A DNA stretch of 64,000 nucleotides from Saposhnikovia divaricata (taxonomy: Eukaryota > Streptophyta > Magnoliopsida > Apiales > Apiaceae), in NCBI GenBank assembly GCA_036435485.1, contig CM071597.1:148797647-148861646 (forward strand), read 5' to 3'. Shown here piece after piece: positions 21,927 through 32,290 of the stretch (the stretch's first letter is position 1; each line of letters begins with the position of its first letter). Both the position numbers and the translations under genes were made by a program. The notes under the pieces were generated by a model. The model was not told the origin of the DNA and did no database searches. It was given only the letters and a program-made list of their open reading frames with translations.

Positions 21927-23987
21927 CAAAGGGAGAACTTATTCCATACAAGAGCTGTAGTTGGAGATCGAACTTGTAATGTGATTGTGGACACTGGTTC
22001 TTGCGTAAACGTGACATCTTCTAAGATGGTGAATTTACTAAAACTTCCAACCCGGGACCATCCTAAACCTTATAAGTTGAATTGGTTGAATGACAACGAA
22101 CCAATCAGAGTCAAGAAGCAAGCACTTGTGACTTTTTCAATAGGAAATTACAGAGACGAACTATGGTGTGATGTGGTTCCTATGACAGCTTGTTCACTTT
22201 TGTTAGGACCTCCATGGCAGTTTGATAGAGAAGTCATGTTTCATGGTAAAAAGAATGAATACTCAGTTTTGTGCGGGAAAAAAAGATTTAAACTGAAACC
22301 ACTTCCTCCTAAAGTGGTTCATGAACCTGTGAAGGACAATATGTTGATTACTGTTGCTGAGTTTGAAAAGAATATAGAAGATGGTGCAATTGGGTATGTC
22401 TTATACATTCGTGAAGTTGAAAAGGATTCGCCTCATATTGAAGACCTGGAACTAAGTAAGCTGATGGATGAATTTGCAGATGTTTTTCCAGATGATCTGC
22501 CTATGGGATTACCTCCACGTAGAGGAATTGAGCACGACATAGACCTTGTCCCTGGGGCTCCATTACCCAACAAGGCAGCTTATAGGTGTAATCCTTTAGA
22601 GTCAAAAGAGTTACAAAGACATGTTCAGGAGTTGATCGATAAGGGTTTTGTACGAGAAAGTAAAAGTCCTTGTGCTGTACCCGCGTTACTAGTTCCGAAA
22701 AAAGATGGTACTTGGAGGATGTGTATCGATAGTAGGGCAATCAACAACATCACCATAAAATATCGCTTTCCTATGCCTCGCTTGGATGACATGCTTGATG
22801 AACTACATGGGTCAACTATTTTCTCCAAGATTGACCTGAGGAGTGGATATCACCAAATGAGAATTCGAGATGGGGATGAATGGAAAACTGCTTTCAAGAC
22901 CAAACAAGGACTTTATGAGTGGATGGTTTTACCATTTGGCCTCTGTAATGCACCTAGTTCCTTTATGAGATTGATGAATGAGGTATTACGATCTTTTCTA
23001 AGTTCTTTTGTTGTTGTCTACTTGGATGATATACTTGTGTATAATGTTAATAGAGAACAACATTTAGAACACTTGCGAAAAGTTTTTATGGTTCTTCGAG
23101 AAGAAAAATTGTTTGGGAAGATGGAGAAATGTACTTTTCTAGTACCTGGTCTTACTTTTCTTGGTTATATTGTGGCTGGGGATGGCGTGAGAGTGGATCC
23201 ATCTAAGGTAGATGCTATTTCTACTTGGCCTATGCCTAAAAATTCTCATGATGTTCGAAGTTTTCATGGCTTGGCCTCATTTTATAGACGGTTCATTCGG
23301 AATTTCAGCACTGTGACTGCACCACTTACTGAGCTGATGAAGAAAAAAGAATTTGAGTGGAATTCTAGTGCAAATAATACATTTGAGGAAATTAAGAATC
23401 TTCTTTGCAAGACACCTGTACTTGCTTTACCAGATTTTAACAAAGTATTCGAAGTAGAGACTGATGCTAGTGGTCTTGGTATAGGTGCTGTTCTTTTGCA
23501 AGAAAGAAGGCCTATTGCATTCTTTAGTGAGAAGTTAAATGGTGCTAAACTTAATTACTCGACATATGATAAGGAGTTTTATCCGATTGTACGTGCTGTG
23601 GCTCATTGGGCACATTATTTGCGTCCTTCACCATTTGTTTTACATTCCGATCATGAGAGTTTGAAGCACATTCATGGGCAACAGAAGTTAAGTGTAAGAC
23701 ATGCAAAATGGGTTGAATTTCTGCAATCCTTTACATTTTCTTCCAAGTATAAGGATGGGAAAAGTAATGTTGTTGCAGATGCCTTATCTCGGAGACATTA
23801 TATGCTTACAATTTTGGATGCAAGAATTTTTGGATTTGAACATTTAAAGGAGTTGTATGTGACTGACCCTGATTTCTCTTCTATTTTTGCGACGCCGACT
23901 GATTCGTATGTGCTACAAGATGGTTTTCTTTTTAGAGGAAACAAACTGTGTGTACCAAAGTGTGGAGTTAGAGAATTATTAATTTGA
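21927..23987 (+). CDS. Gypsy pol, first part: protease, reverse transcriptase, RNase H
   Basis: Continues the gag frame after its TAA; the first ATG-independent open stretch starts at 21927. Protease shows VDTGSCVN. Reverse transcriptase has KKDGTWRMCIDSRAIN, the FPMPRLDDML region, LPFGLCNAP and the catalytic YLDDIL. RNase H follows with ETDASGLGIGAVLLQ and later SDHESL. The frame ends at a TGA (23985-23987) just before the integrase zinc finger; the same frame reopens at once, so this is a nonsense change rather than a deletion. Because of it, this copy should not make its own integrase. Confidence 0.93.
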   Translation, partial: QRENLFHTRAVVGDRTCNVIVDTGSCVNVTSSKMVNLLKLPTRDHPKPYKLNWLNDNEPIRVKKQALVTFSIGNYRDELWCDVVPMTACSLLLGPPWQFDREVMFHGKKNEYSVLCGKKRFKLKPLPPKVVHEPVKDNMLITVAEFEKNIEDGAIGYVLYIREVEKDSPHIEDLELSKLMDEFADVFPDDLPMGLPPRRGIEHDIDLVPGAPLPNKAAYRCNPLESKELQRHVQELIDKGFVRESKSPCAVPALLVPKKDGTWRMCIDSRAINNITIKYRFPMPRLDDMLDELHGSTIFSKIDLRSGYHQMRIRDGDEWKTAFKTKQGLYEWMVLPFGLCNAPSSFMRLMNEVLRSFLSSFVVVYLDDILVYNVNREQHLEHLRKVFMVLREEKLFGKMEKCTFLVPGLTFLGYIVAGDGVRVDPSKVDAISTWPMPKNSHDVRSFHGLASFYRRFIRNFSTVTAPLTELMKKKEFEWNSSANNTFEEIKNLLCKTPVLALPDFNKVFEVETDASGLGIGAVLLQERRPIAFFSEKLNGAKLNYSTYDKEFYPIVRAVAHWAHYLRPSPFVLHSDHESLKHIHGQQKLSVRHAKWVEFLQSFTFSSKYKDGKSNVVADALSRRHYMLTILDARIFGFEHLKELYVTDPDFSSIFATPTDSYVLQDGFLFRGNKLCVPKCGVRELLI

Positions 23988-25235
23988 GAAGTACATGGTG
24001 GTGGTATTGCTGGTCATTTTGGAATACACAAAACATGCGACTTACTTTCTGAGCACTTCTATTGGCCTAAGATGTTAAGAGCTGTTCAAGCTGTTTTGGA
24101 GAGATGTGCCACATGCCAAAAGGCAAAAAGTCACTTTCATAAGGGTTTGTACACTCCCCTTCCCGTTCCTATTGCACCATGGGATAGTGTGAGTATGGAT
24201 TTCATTGTTGGATTACCCCGTACTGCTAGGGGTAAGGATTCTATTATGGTTGTAGTGGACAGATTTTCAAAAATGGCTCACTTTGTTTCTTGCCATAAAA
24301 CGGATGATGCTAGTCGTATTGCAGATTTGTACTTCACGGAGATTATGAGATTGCATGGAATCCCTAAAAGTATAGTATCGGATAGGGATACTAAATTTTT
24401 GAGTTATTTTTGGAAGACCCTATGGAAATTTGTAGGAACAAAGTTACTATTTAGTACTTCACATCATCCACAGACAGATGGTCAAACCGAGGTTACTAAT
24501 AGAAGTTTGGGGACATTATTGAGAGGGCTGGTGAGTAAAACTACAAAGGACTGGGACATCAAATTGGCACATGCTGAATTCGCATATAACAGGACATCAT
24601 CATCTACAACAGGAGTGTCACCATTTGAGGTAATATATGGTATAAATCCATACATTCCTGTTGATTTAATTCCTATTGCAAAAAAAGATATCCTGAATTT
24701 TGATGCTAAGAAACATCAAGAAGCCTTCTTTAGAACTTGTGATCAAGTTAAAACGCAAATTGAAAAGATGAACACTAGATACAAGGAACGTGCCAATAAG
24801 AAGAGACAACAAGTTGTGTTCAATCCTGGCGATTTGGTTTGGCTTAATCTAAGAAAGGAGAGGTTTCCTGACATGAGGAAAAATAAGTTAATGCCTAGAG
24901 CTGATGGACCTTTCAAGATAATAGAGAAATACGGAGATAGTGCCTATAAAATTGAGCTACCTGATTCGTATGGAGGAGTAAGTTCTACATTCAATGTTGG
25001 TGATTTAGCTCCGTACATCGACGATGTGAATTTGAGGACAAATTCTTTTCAAGAAGGGGAGAGTGATGAGTCTCTTAAAAGAACAAGGTCTGGGAGTGTT
25101 TACGTGACCACGGTGGTTGATCTTGTGCCATCGTATGAGCCTGTGGAGATCATGATTGATGCTTTGGGATTTGAAGTTAATTCTGGTGGGAAGTCATATT
25201 CTATTTCCTTTGTCGTGTGGGACGATACAAAATAG
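23988..25235 (+). CDS. Gypsy pol, second part: integrase, extending into the 3' LTR
   Basis: Same frame as the preceding pol, after one TGA. The zinc-binding region reads HGGGIAGHFG, then ERCATCQKAKSH; the catalytic core has SMDFIVGL (first D), SIVSDRDTKF (second D) and GQTEVTNRSL (E). The C-terminal region has GDLVWLNLRKERFPD and ADGPFKI, then FNVGDLAPY; I see no chromodomain. The last 57 or so residues are encoded inside the 3' LTR (25064-25235), which is unusual. The 5' LTR copy of this tail is also open to the same stop. Confidence 0.92.
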   Translation, partial: EVHGGGIAGHFGIHKTCDLLSEHFYWPKMLRAVQAVLERCATCQKAKSHFHKGLYTPLPVPIAPWDSVSMDFIVGLPRTARGKDSIMVVVDRFSKMAHFVSCHKTDDASRIADLYFTEIMRLHGIPKSIVSDRDTKFLSYFWKTLWKFVGTKLLFSTSHHPQTDGQTEVTNRSLGTLLRGLVSKTTKDWDIKLAHAEFAYNRTSSSTTGVSPFEVIYGINPYIPVDLIPIAKKDILNFDAKKHQEAFFRTCDQVKTQIEKMNTRYKERANKKRQQVVFNPGDLVWLNLRKERFPDMRKNKLMPRADGPFKIIEKYGDSAYKIELPDSYGGVSSTFNVGDLAPYIDDVNLRTNSFQEGESDESLKRTRSGSVYVTTVVDLVPSYEPVEIMIDALGFEVNSGGKSYSISFVVWDDTK

Positions 25236-25712
25236 AATTCACTTATTTATTATATAATTATATATTTGGCTTGCAAGTTTTTACCTTTCACTTGAAAGGG
25301 TTTTTCTTGCTTTAAGCACTTAGGATTTTATTTTTCAAGTTGGATCAGGATTTTGATGGGTTTCCTAGTTGGGTTCAGGTATTAGCTAAATTCCTAGCTG
25401 ATATTGAATTTCTTTTAGATTCCTATCTGAATAAGGTTATTTATGTAGCCTATAAATACTCTTGTCTTGTAATCTTTTGGGGACAGATATTGATAATAAA
25501 ATTTTGGCTATTCGGTAGCTTTGAGAATCGAATTCAGGAGTGAATTCAGAGTTTGAGTTTTGTTTCTCCATTCCGAAATTCAGAGTTTGAGTTTTGTTTC
25601 TCCATTCGGAGATTCAGAGTTAGAGTTTTGTTTCACCATCTTTGGAGATTCAGAGTTTACTTTATATTTGTCTTTACTACATATTATTACGAGAACATCA
25701 CGTTCCGTATCA
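25064..25712 (+). repeat. 3' LTR of element 2
   Basis: 649 bp copy preceded by a purine-rich AAGAAGGGGAGAG tract. It starts in frame with pol. Confidence 0.95.
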
Positions 25713-25720
25713 ACCAATCC
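25713..25720 (-). pseudogene. First bases of the CDK5RAP3-like exon beyond the gypsy insertion
   Basis: On the minus strand a pyrimidine-rich CTTTTTCAG acceptor at 25729-25721 is followed by GGATTGGT, the start of the exon that resumes at 19910. The ACCAA target duplication is contained in these bases. Confidence 0.7.
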
Positions 25721-26164
25721 CTGAAAAAGAGGCAAAACAAAGGTGAACGGTGAATAATGGTGTTATTATAAAATAAGAGCAAATTATATAATGGTGGCTG
25801 TAGTTTACACCGTGGCAAAATGGTTGAACTTCCAAAAATCTCGAAACTTCCCAGAAGTCCAATTTTCCCAATTTAAAAAACCCTGATTTAATCCCAACTT
25901 AAAAAGCCCTAATTGTTTATGATCCAGTACCTAGAAAAAGAATTGTTCTAGGCTTGGTTATGTTATTTTTTTTCCAATTATTAAACTATTTTGGGAATTT
26001 TTAATGAAGTCTTCCAGATTGAGTTATCCTTGAATCCGAATGCCATTTGAATTTTATTAAAGAGAAAACACCCCATGCCAGCTCAATGCTCTGCACCACA
26101 TGATTACTATATGATTTTATAAAGATTAAGTGTGAAAAATAATTGAGACCATAGAGAAACAAAC
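25721..26164. other. Intron-like spacer between captured exons
   Basis: No coding signal. Bounded by a donor (right, 26164) and an acceptor (left, 25721) on the minus strand, so it would be an intron if the block is transcribed leftward. Confidence 0.5.
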
Positions 26165-26225
26165 CTCATGTAACCAGACCACGTTATGATGTCTGAGTAG
26201 CTTCAATGTGCCAATTTCCCTCTAT
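26165..26225 (-). pseudogene. CIPK-type protein kinase exon fragment
   Basis: After a minus-strand ATATGCAG acceptor, 61 bases translate as REIGTLKLLRHHNVVWLHE and end at a GAG|GTTTGT donor. CBL-interacting kinases have REI(S/A)T(M/L)KL(V/L)(K/R)HPNVVRLHEV here, in a small separate exon (recalled). The bases before REI appear two short of frame, putting a TAG there, and the conserved Pro is His, so it is non-functional. Confidence 0.7.
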
Positions 26226-26600
26226 CTGCATATTCTAAACTAAGTAAATAAATTACTTTGTCCAATTTTTTCCAGAAAACAAAGGTAATAGCATCTCTAC
26301 TCTAATTATGGGGCATGTCTATGTACATCTACCTCTCATATTTGGATTCAGAGTAATTATGAGTGAAAGAATGCGTTATATGGCTTGAAAACAATGTTGC
26401 ACAAACAGAAGGAACATAAGATAAAGATATAAGAACCAAAAGGCAATTAGACAACATTAAAGGGTTTTTGAATTGTGAGAAGAGCACCAAAAAGGATAGA
26501 AACTTCACTAAAACATTGTTTCCAGCACCCCCTATGCCCTTACAAGAGGCATAAACATAAACATAATGGTACACATCAGATGGACATATAAATTACTCAC

Positions 26601-26729
26601 CTATGAGAAAGAGAAGTCAGATTCAGTGTAGCGAGCACCGAGCTTAGCATAAGAAGTGAGCTTGGCGTCGATATCGCCTTCGATTTTGCGAGCTTCTTTA
26701 CAGAGCTCCTCCCAACCCGATTTGGCAAC
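26601..26729 (-). pseudogene. GOS12-like Golgi SNARE first-exon fragment
   Basis: Minus strand gives SGWEELCKEARKIEGDIDAK then LTSYAKLGARYT, matching the N-terminus of GOS12-type Golgi SNAREs (SGWEELR(R/K)EARKIEGDLDVKLSSYAKLGARFT, recalled). No ATG is present at the expected place; GTT GCC precedes AAATCGGG. The frame ends in TAG directly before a GTGAGT donor at 26600, so it is a captured or decayed exon, not a gene. Confidence 0.72.
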
Positions 26730-27820
26730 AAAATAAGAAGAAACGATTAAAGCTTCTTTAAATAATTAGGGTTCAAAACAATTAAAGCTTATCCAATTAC
26801 AGAATCGAAACAATTATATGGTAAATAGAAACAATTAAAGCTTACCAAATTACTAAATTTAAATAATTAGAGTTCGAGCTTTTCTTAACCTACCTTGCTT
26901 CGAGAGTGATTAGCTAGCTTTCGAGATACATCCTCGCTACAACTGATTGCTTGCTTCGATTGAAAAGGAGCTAAGGCTCTTAGTCGAGAGGGGGGAGGTC
27001 GAGTATGTGTATGTGTTTGTGTCGAGCTATCGAAGCCCTAATCAAAAATTACCTCTAATCGAAGACCAAATCGAAGCCCTAATTGGATCTTTGGTCAAAT
27101 AAATTTTGGGATTTTGGGGCTTAACTCTAATCTTTGCTCTAATCAGTTTTAGGGGGAGAGAGGAGTGTGACATAGATGAGCGTGAGAGAGAAATGGATGA
27201 ACGAAAGAGAGGCTAGAGAGGAGGGAGAGAGGTATCCGATTGTGTTTTTGTGTAATAATATTTTGTTTTTGTATAATAATAATAATATTTTTGGTTCCAG
27301 AATTTCAGATGCCAGCCAAGGAAAAGTCGAAAGGCCCTTAAAAATTTTATCAAATAAACCAAAACCAATAATTATATTGTAACATTTTTATTTTAAAATG
27401 TTACAATTGTTCATATATTGTATATTGCATTCAAATAATGGGTAAGAATAAAAAAATATATTTTCATGTATTGTCCCTAATTATTATATTATATAAAGAG
27501 ATTAATTTTAAAGTCAAACATTAAAATTAGGAATAGAGGGTATATATGGATAAATTGGTACAAAAATGTACTCAAATAAGAGTAGGACAACTATTTTGAA
27601 ATATAATTTCGTTAAATTTAATTTATTAATATAAATATAATTTTTAAATTACTTAAAAAAATTAAATTCTTAAAAAATAATAAGAACAATTTAAAGTTTA
27701 AGATTGATCATTAAAATAATCTAAGTATTTTTAAAAGAATGGTATAATATAAGAATAACATAATATTTGTATAAAAATTTTTTTTGTATATAATTTAGTT
27801 TTTTTTTAAAATTATATTGC
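26730..27820. other. Leader-like and AT-rich sequence right of the captured exons
   Basis: No supported gene. It contains repeated AATTAGGGTTC/AAACAATTAAAGCT-type short repeats (26760-26870), GAAGCCCTAAT motifs (27030-27090) and purely AT-rich sequence from 27320. It may be the 5' part of the CACTA-linked block. Confidence 0.4.
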
Positions 27821-28231
27821 TTTAGCGTCGGTCAAATGTAAGGCGACACCTAAAGTACAAATACTAAAGCGTCGGTTCTACAAGACCGACACTAAAGGTT
27901 AAGTTTTAGGCGTCGGCTAAGTAAAGACCGACGCTAAAGGGTCAGTTTTAGGCGTCGGTTGTTAATGACCGACGATAAAGGTTCGGTTTTAGGCGTCGGT
28001 TGAGTATAAATCGACGCTATAGATTCAGTTTTAGGCGTCGATTGTTTCATGACCGACGCATATAATGGTTTTAGGCGTCGGTTAAATTAGTAAACCGACG
28101 CAAAATGTCCAAAACCAATGACTTTAAGCGTCGGATAAGCTAACAGCCGACGCCTAAAGTATGTATAGGCCACAGCTCTTCATATAACCGACGCCAAACG
28201 TGCGACGCCAAAAGACCTTTTTGTACTAGTG
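27821..28231 (-). mobile_element. CACTA transposon terminus with GCGTCGGT hairpin array
   Basis: The right end reads CCTTTTTGTACTAGTG, the reverse complement of CACTAGTACAAAAAGG, a typical CACTA (En/Spm) terminal repeat. Inside it are about eight units with GCGTCGGT and the inverted ACCGACGC separated by short loops and joined by TTTTAGG and CTAAAG, as expected of subterminal transposase-binding repeats. I did not find a matching CACTAG left end in the window, so the element is truncated or its left end was lost. Confidence 0.85.
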
Positions 28232-29356
28232 TTTATAAAATATTTGAAAATTATTTTATAAAGATAATGTTGAACTAGTAGAATATCACAAAAGTAAAAT
28301 TTTAGACATATTGTCATGATCTATTTTATTCAATAATTTTGAATATTCAAATAAAGAGAATAGGAAATTTTTTAAAAAATAATTAGTATTTTTTTTGAAT
28401 AATTAAAGATTATGACAATTTAATTAAATACTTTTGTTGAATAAGTTTATTTTTGGGTTTTAATTATCAATAATGTTTTTGAGATTAATAAAATAATATT
28501 TAATTTTTTAGGTTCACAATAAAACAATTTGAATTAAAGACATATTGTTTAGGTAGGTTAATTTTCAAAAATAATAAAGTAAGGACATGGGTTCTTCACT
28601 TCCATTTACTTAATAATTCTAAAAGTACATATTATATTAGATGTTTGGGTATCTTATGTATGTTTTAGCTTAAAATGAATAAAAAGTAATAAGTAGATAC
28701 ACATTTATAATTTATAATGGTATTTGTATAAATTTATTTATAAATTAGATAAATGCTTATTGAATTAAATTAAATATTTAATGATCCCAACACTTCCATT
28801 TTAAATCAAAAAGCATCTAAAAACACGTTAATTGCGGTCAAAAAAGTCAACTTAAAAGTTGATCACCAAACTGCCTCAAGGAAATCAATTACGTAAACTT
28901 CCTTTAGCGTGGGAAAAAACTAACATTAATGTTGATTTATGAGATTGTATGGTATGCCATCTACATGATAGTGTAACATATTAATATTGATTTCTAAGAT
29001 TTAAGCAATCCATATGTAGGTAATATATTCATTTTGAAAAATAAAATCCAAGAAATCAACACTAAAATTAATATATTCAAGAAATCAAAATTAATAATAG
29101 TTTTTTGCCATTAAGGAAAATTGAGTTATTTAAAAGTATATCGGTAACTGATTTTAATAAACCGATTCAAAAACACAAATGAAAAAATTATAAATCATTA
29201 GAAAAGAAAATAAATCAAACAATGGAAATATATTGAACTCAATACATGTGTTGTAAATTAAATAGACATTTAGAAACCACAAATGTAAAATATTAATTAT
29301 CAGAAAAACAAAAAATTCAAGCATGACAATACAGGAACATGATAAAATATAAATTT
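28232..29356. other. AT-rich intergenic DNA
   Basis: No gene or element recognised. Homopolymer-rich A/T sequence. Confidence 0.5.
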
Positions 29357-29641
29357 TTCTTATACACAAACCTTAAACATTTTTTTCAACACATATATAA
29401 TTTGGATAAACATCATTTTTTAAACAATAACTAAAATTTAATTAATTACACATAATTTAAATATGAAATTTTATCTGTTTAATATGGGGTGTTTCTTATA
29501 CACAAACCTCAAACATTTTTTTCAGCACATATATAATTTGGTTAAACATCATTTATTAAATAATAACTAAGATTTAATTGAATACACATAATTTAATTCT
29601 TCAATGTTAAATATGAAATTTTATTTGTTTAATATGGGGTT
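29357..29641 (+). repeat. Tandem duplication, unit about 136-150 bp
   Basis: TTCTTATACACAAACCT...AATATGGGGT at 29357-29491 recurs at 29493-29641 with few changes and a small insertion near the end of the second copy. Confidence 0.85.
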
Positions 29642-30058
29642 TGTTGAAGCGTTTTTAATAATTTGTTGAATAAATATTATATATTTCTCAACTTTAATGT
29701 TCACCAATACCTATAGAAAAATGAAATGTTATTAATTTAATATAGTTTTCCATATCATATCAATATACTACTTTTTTTTATTTGGATTCAAGTATAATTC
29801 AACGAAAGTTGTCCAACTCAAGTTATTTATTTGTTGAACACAAGTCATAATAAAATTAATTTTTTTGTAAAAAATGTTGCATATATGTTTTTAATTAATT
29901 ATAAAACCTTTTTAATACATTTTCGTTATAAGTTTAGTGTATGAATAAAATTTTAAATTATTATTTAATATCCAAGTTATATATATGTGTTGAACATGTT
30001 GAATTATATTTAAATTTTTTTTAACTCACCTCTCACAATTTATATTTATCTATTTTCA

Positions 30059-30142
30059 TTATATAAGTTGAGCTACTTGTCAAAGCCGGTCATAAGTCCT
30101 TTATATAAGTTGAGCTACTTGGCAAAGCCAGTCATAAGTCCT
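30059..30142 (+). repeat. Tandem duplication of about 42 bp
   Basis: TTATATAAGTTGAGCTACTT...CATAAGTCC occurs twice in direct succession with two differences. Confidence 0.88.
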
Positions 30143-31698
30143 TATGCGCTTATGAATTTTGATTTCACCAAAAAAGCCTCACTGTTATTGAAAGATTTGT
30201 ATTAATGCATCATTTTCTTTTGGTGAAATAAAGCGCTATTTTGGTTTAAGTTAAGAATAGCATAAGGGAAATGATGGTCTTAGAGCTACTTTGTGAAAAT
30301 TGTCTGCTAGCAATTTTTTGTTTTACAATTGATATGTGGCTTGTTTATTGCCTAGTACCAAGAACTACTACTACTTATACCAAATAAATAGTTATTTCTG
30401 CTTACAAGTTACGATTAAAAGCAATTTTATCAAAAAAAATCAAAATTCTTTCCAGAATGTTTCAAATAAAACCCTTTTGCATGTTTTACTAAATTTCAAA
30501 AGCAAATGTTTTTAAACTCTTGAGCTTTGAAATATATCTTATCACCGATAATGATATTGAAGTGGCTACTAATCTGGCTTTGCAAACTTGAAGTTGTTCT
30601 CATTCAGCAAAACACACTTCATAGAGGCAAAACTTGGCACCTGTGGTTAATGAGTAGATTATTTAGAGTTTTTGTAGGGGGGAAAATTGCATCCATGATC
30701 TCTCTTAATAAAATGAGAACTGATCTTTTATTATTTTTTAAATCCCAGTTGTACCTTTTTATTCTCCCCACCCAATTTTACTTCTGACCACCTCACCCAT
30801 CGATTGGGGCCAGCTCACCCACCTATTCCAGCCACAACGTACAATCCTCCTCTTCTCCCCTCTCCCCCTCTCTTTAAATTTTTCGACCACCACCCATCAC
30901 CACAACCACCACTACCAGCCCACCACCTGCCACCACTTTATCCCCATCTCTCTTTCTCTCTCCCCTCCCCTTTTCTTTAATTTAAAAATTATACTAGCAC
31001 ATTTTTTTTAATTTAGATCTAGTGATTAATACCTGATGTTGGTGATTTGTTCGTGATGGTTGGAGGTGTTGGACGGACATGGCGGCTCAATGTGGTGGGT
31101 TATTGGTGTTGTGATTCTTTTGATTTTTGTTTGATGGTGGTGATTTTTTTGTTATTCCTAACCTATTTGTGTTGATTTCTAGGTGATTTGTTCATACTAT
31201 GGGAGGTGGTGACCGGAGCTGCTGATGTTGTAGTTGTTTCATGGTTGTTTGTGACGGTTTAGTTGTGGTGATTTTCTCAAACTGGTGATGATTTTTTAGG
31301 TTTGCAGATTCAATGTTTAAATGGAAGTTTACCATTCTAGTTGTTAGTTGTTGTTATTGTAGGTTATCAAAAATATCAGAAACGTGAGTTGTAGGAGTTG
31401 ATATGGTGTTATAGTATAAGAAAGAATTAAATTAATAGTGAAGTCAAATTAAAAAGTCAAACTTTTAAGTTGGGCTTATTTTGAAATATTAGGCTTTGAG
31501 CGGGAAAGTTTATTAGGATGTTAACAGCTGGCTTAAGCAACTTATATATGTACTCATGTGTGGATAATTTGTTTTTCACGATTTATTTTATAAAAGTAGC
31601 AAACTGTTCTGAAGCTTCTCATCTCCCATCTTTTACTTAGTTCTCTTCTTTTACTTAGTTCTGTTATCAAAATTCATAGATATTAATAGCAATAAAGG
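30143..31698. other. Intergenic region with pyrimidine-rich and ACC-rich tracts
   Basis: A CT-rich and CCACCA-rich segment at 30830-30980 is followed by G/T-rich GGTGATT repeats to about 31290. It resembles plant 5' untranslated or intronic sequence, but no start codon with a supported frame follows. Confidence 0.4.
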
Positions 31699-31892
31699 GT
31701 GAATTACAATCATCCTTTATCAGCAGAGCAAACCCATCTTCAATTCACAAATTCAGAGATCTGGCACCTCAAACACGACATGGACGATCATGTCAATCAG
31801 CTGGAACAAAAAATCGCAGATCAAACTAAGCGTCTTGATGAACAAAGCAAGCAATTTGATGAAATGATGGCGATTTTGAGAGAATTGATGTA
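31699..31892 (+). pseudogene. Coiled-coil fragment, truncated by an LTR end
   Basis: An open frame encodes DDHVNQLEQKIADQTKRLDE and then QSKQFDEMMAILREL, a heptad-rich coiled coil of the type found at the N-terminus of some retrotransposon gag proteins. It ends where the LTR-like TGTAACGCCCC begins at 31889. The frame's first codon is GTG, so the true start is unknown. No family assigned. Confidence 0.35.
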
Positions 31893-32290
31893 ACGCCCCG
31901 TAATCCCTTACCAGGAATCCGGGTCGTCACAACCTTAATCATACCTTTGCTGAATATTCTACCACCTGCTCACGATATAATCTACAACAATAATCATAAT
32001 AAACTTCGTACACTACTCCACAGGTTATAGTCTTTGAACATAAATAAATCCTCAAAAGTTATTACAGATCAGAGTATCTTCCAGAATCTCATTACAACTT
32101 CTACTTAGAGTTATTACAATACTAAACCTACATTTTAAAGCACCGTCATAAAACCTTACGACTCTAAACAGTGAGTCTATTTAACACATATCAAAAGTCC
32201 GTCAAACTTATTCCCAGCCTTCCAGCATTTTATCTAACACTAGTCTTTTGTGGCCGTGCTCTGCGAGCGGGCGTCGATTAATCTTGTTTG
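31889..32290 (-). repeat. Gypsy-type LTR end fragment in inverted orientation
   Basis: Read on the minus strand, the boundary is GTGACGACCCGGATTCC...GGGGCGTTACA, resembling the 3' LTR ends of element 1 (CCGTAACGACCGGATCCC...GTGTTACA) and element 3. No primer binding site follows, so this is a 3' or solo LTR remnant. The inner border could not be placed. Confidence 0.5.

Larger units (their letters stand above)
19916..25712 (+). mobile_element. Young Ty3/gypsy retrotransposon (element 2), 5797 bp
   Basis: Two 649 bp LTRs that begin TGATGAGTC and end CCGTATCA, with a 5 bp duplication (ACCAA) outside both. I count about seven substitutions between the LTRs, so the insertion is fairly recent. 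Between them: primer site, gag, protease, reverse transcriptase, RNase H and integrase, all in one plus-strand frame but broken by two stop codons. Domain order (integrase last) makes it Ty3/gypsy. It landed a few bases inside a captured exon. Confidence 0.96.

Noticed and set aside
27821..28210. Regular short repeats that might suggest a CRISPR array
   Set aside because: Units are palindromic CACTA subterminal repeats in plant nuclear DNA; spacers are not unique and no cas genes exist.
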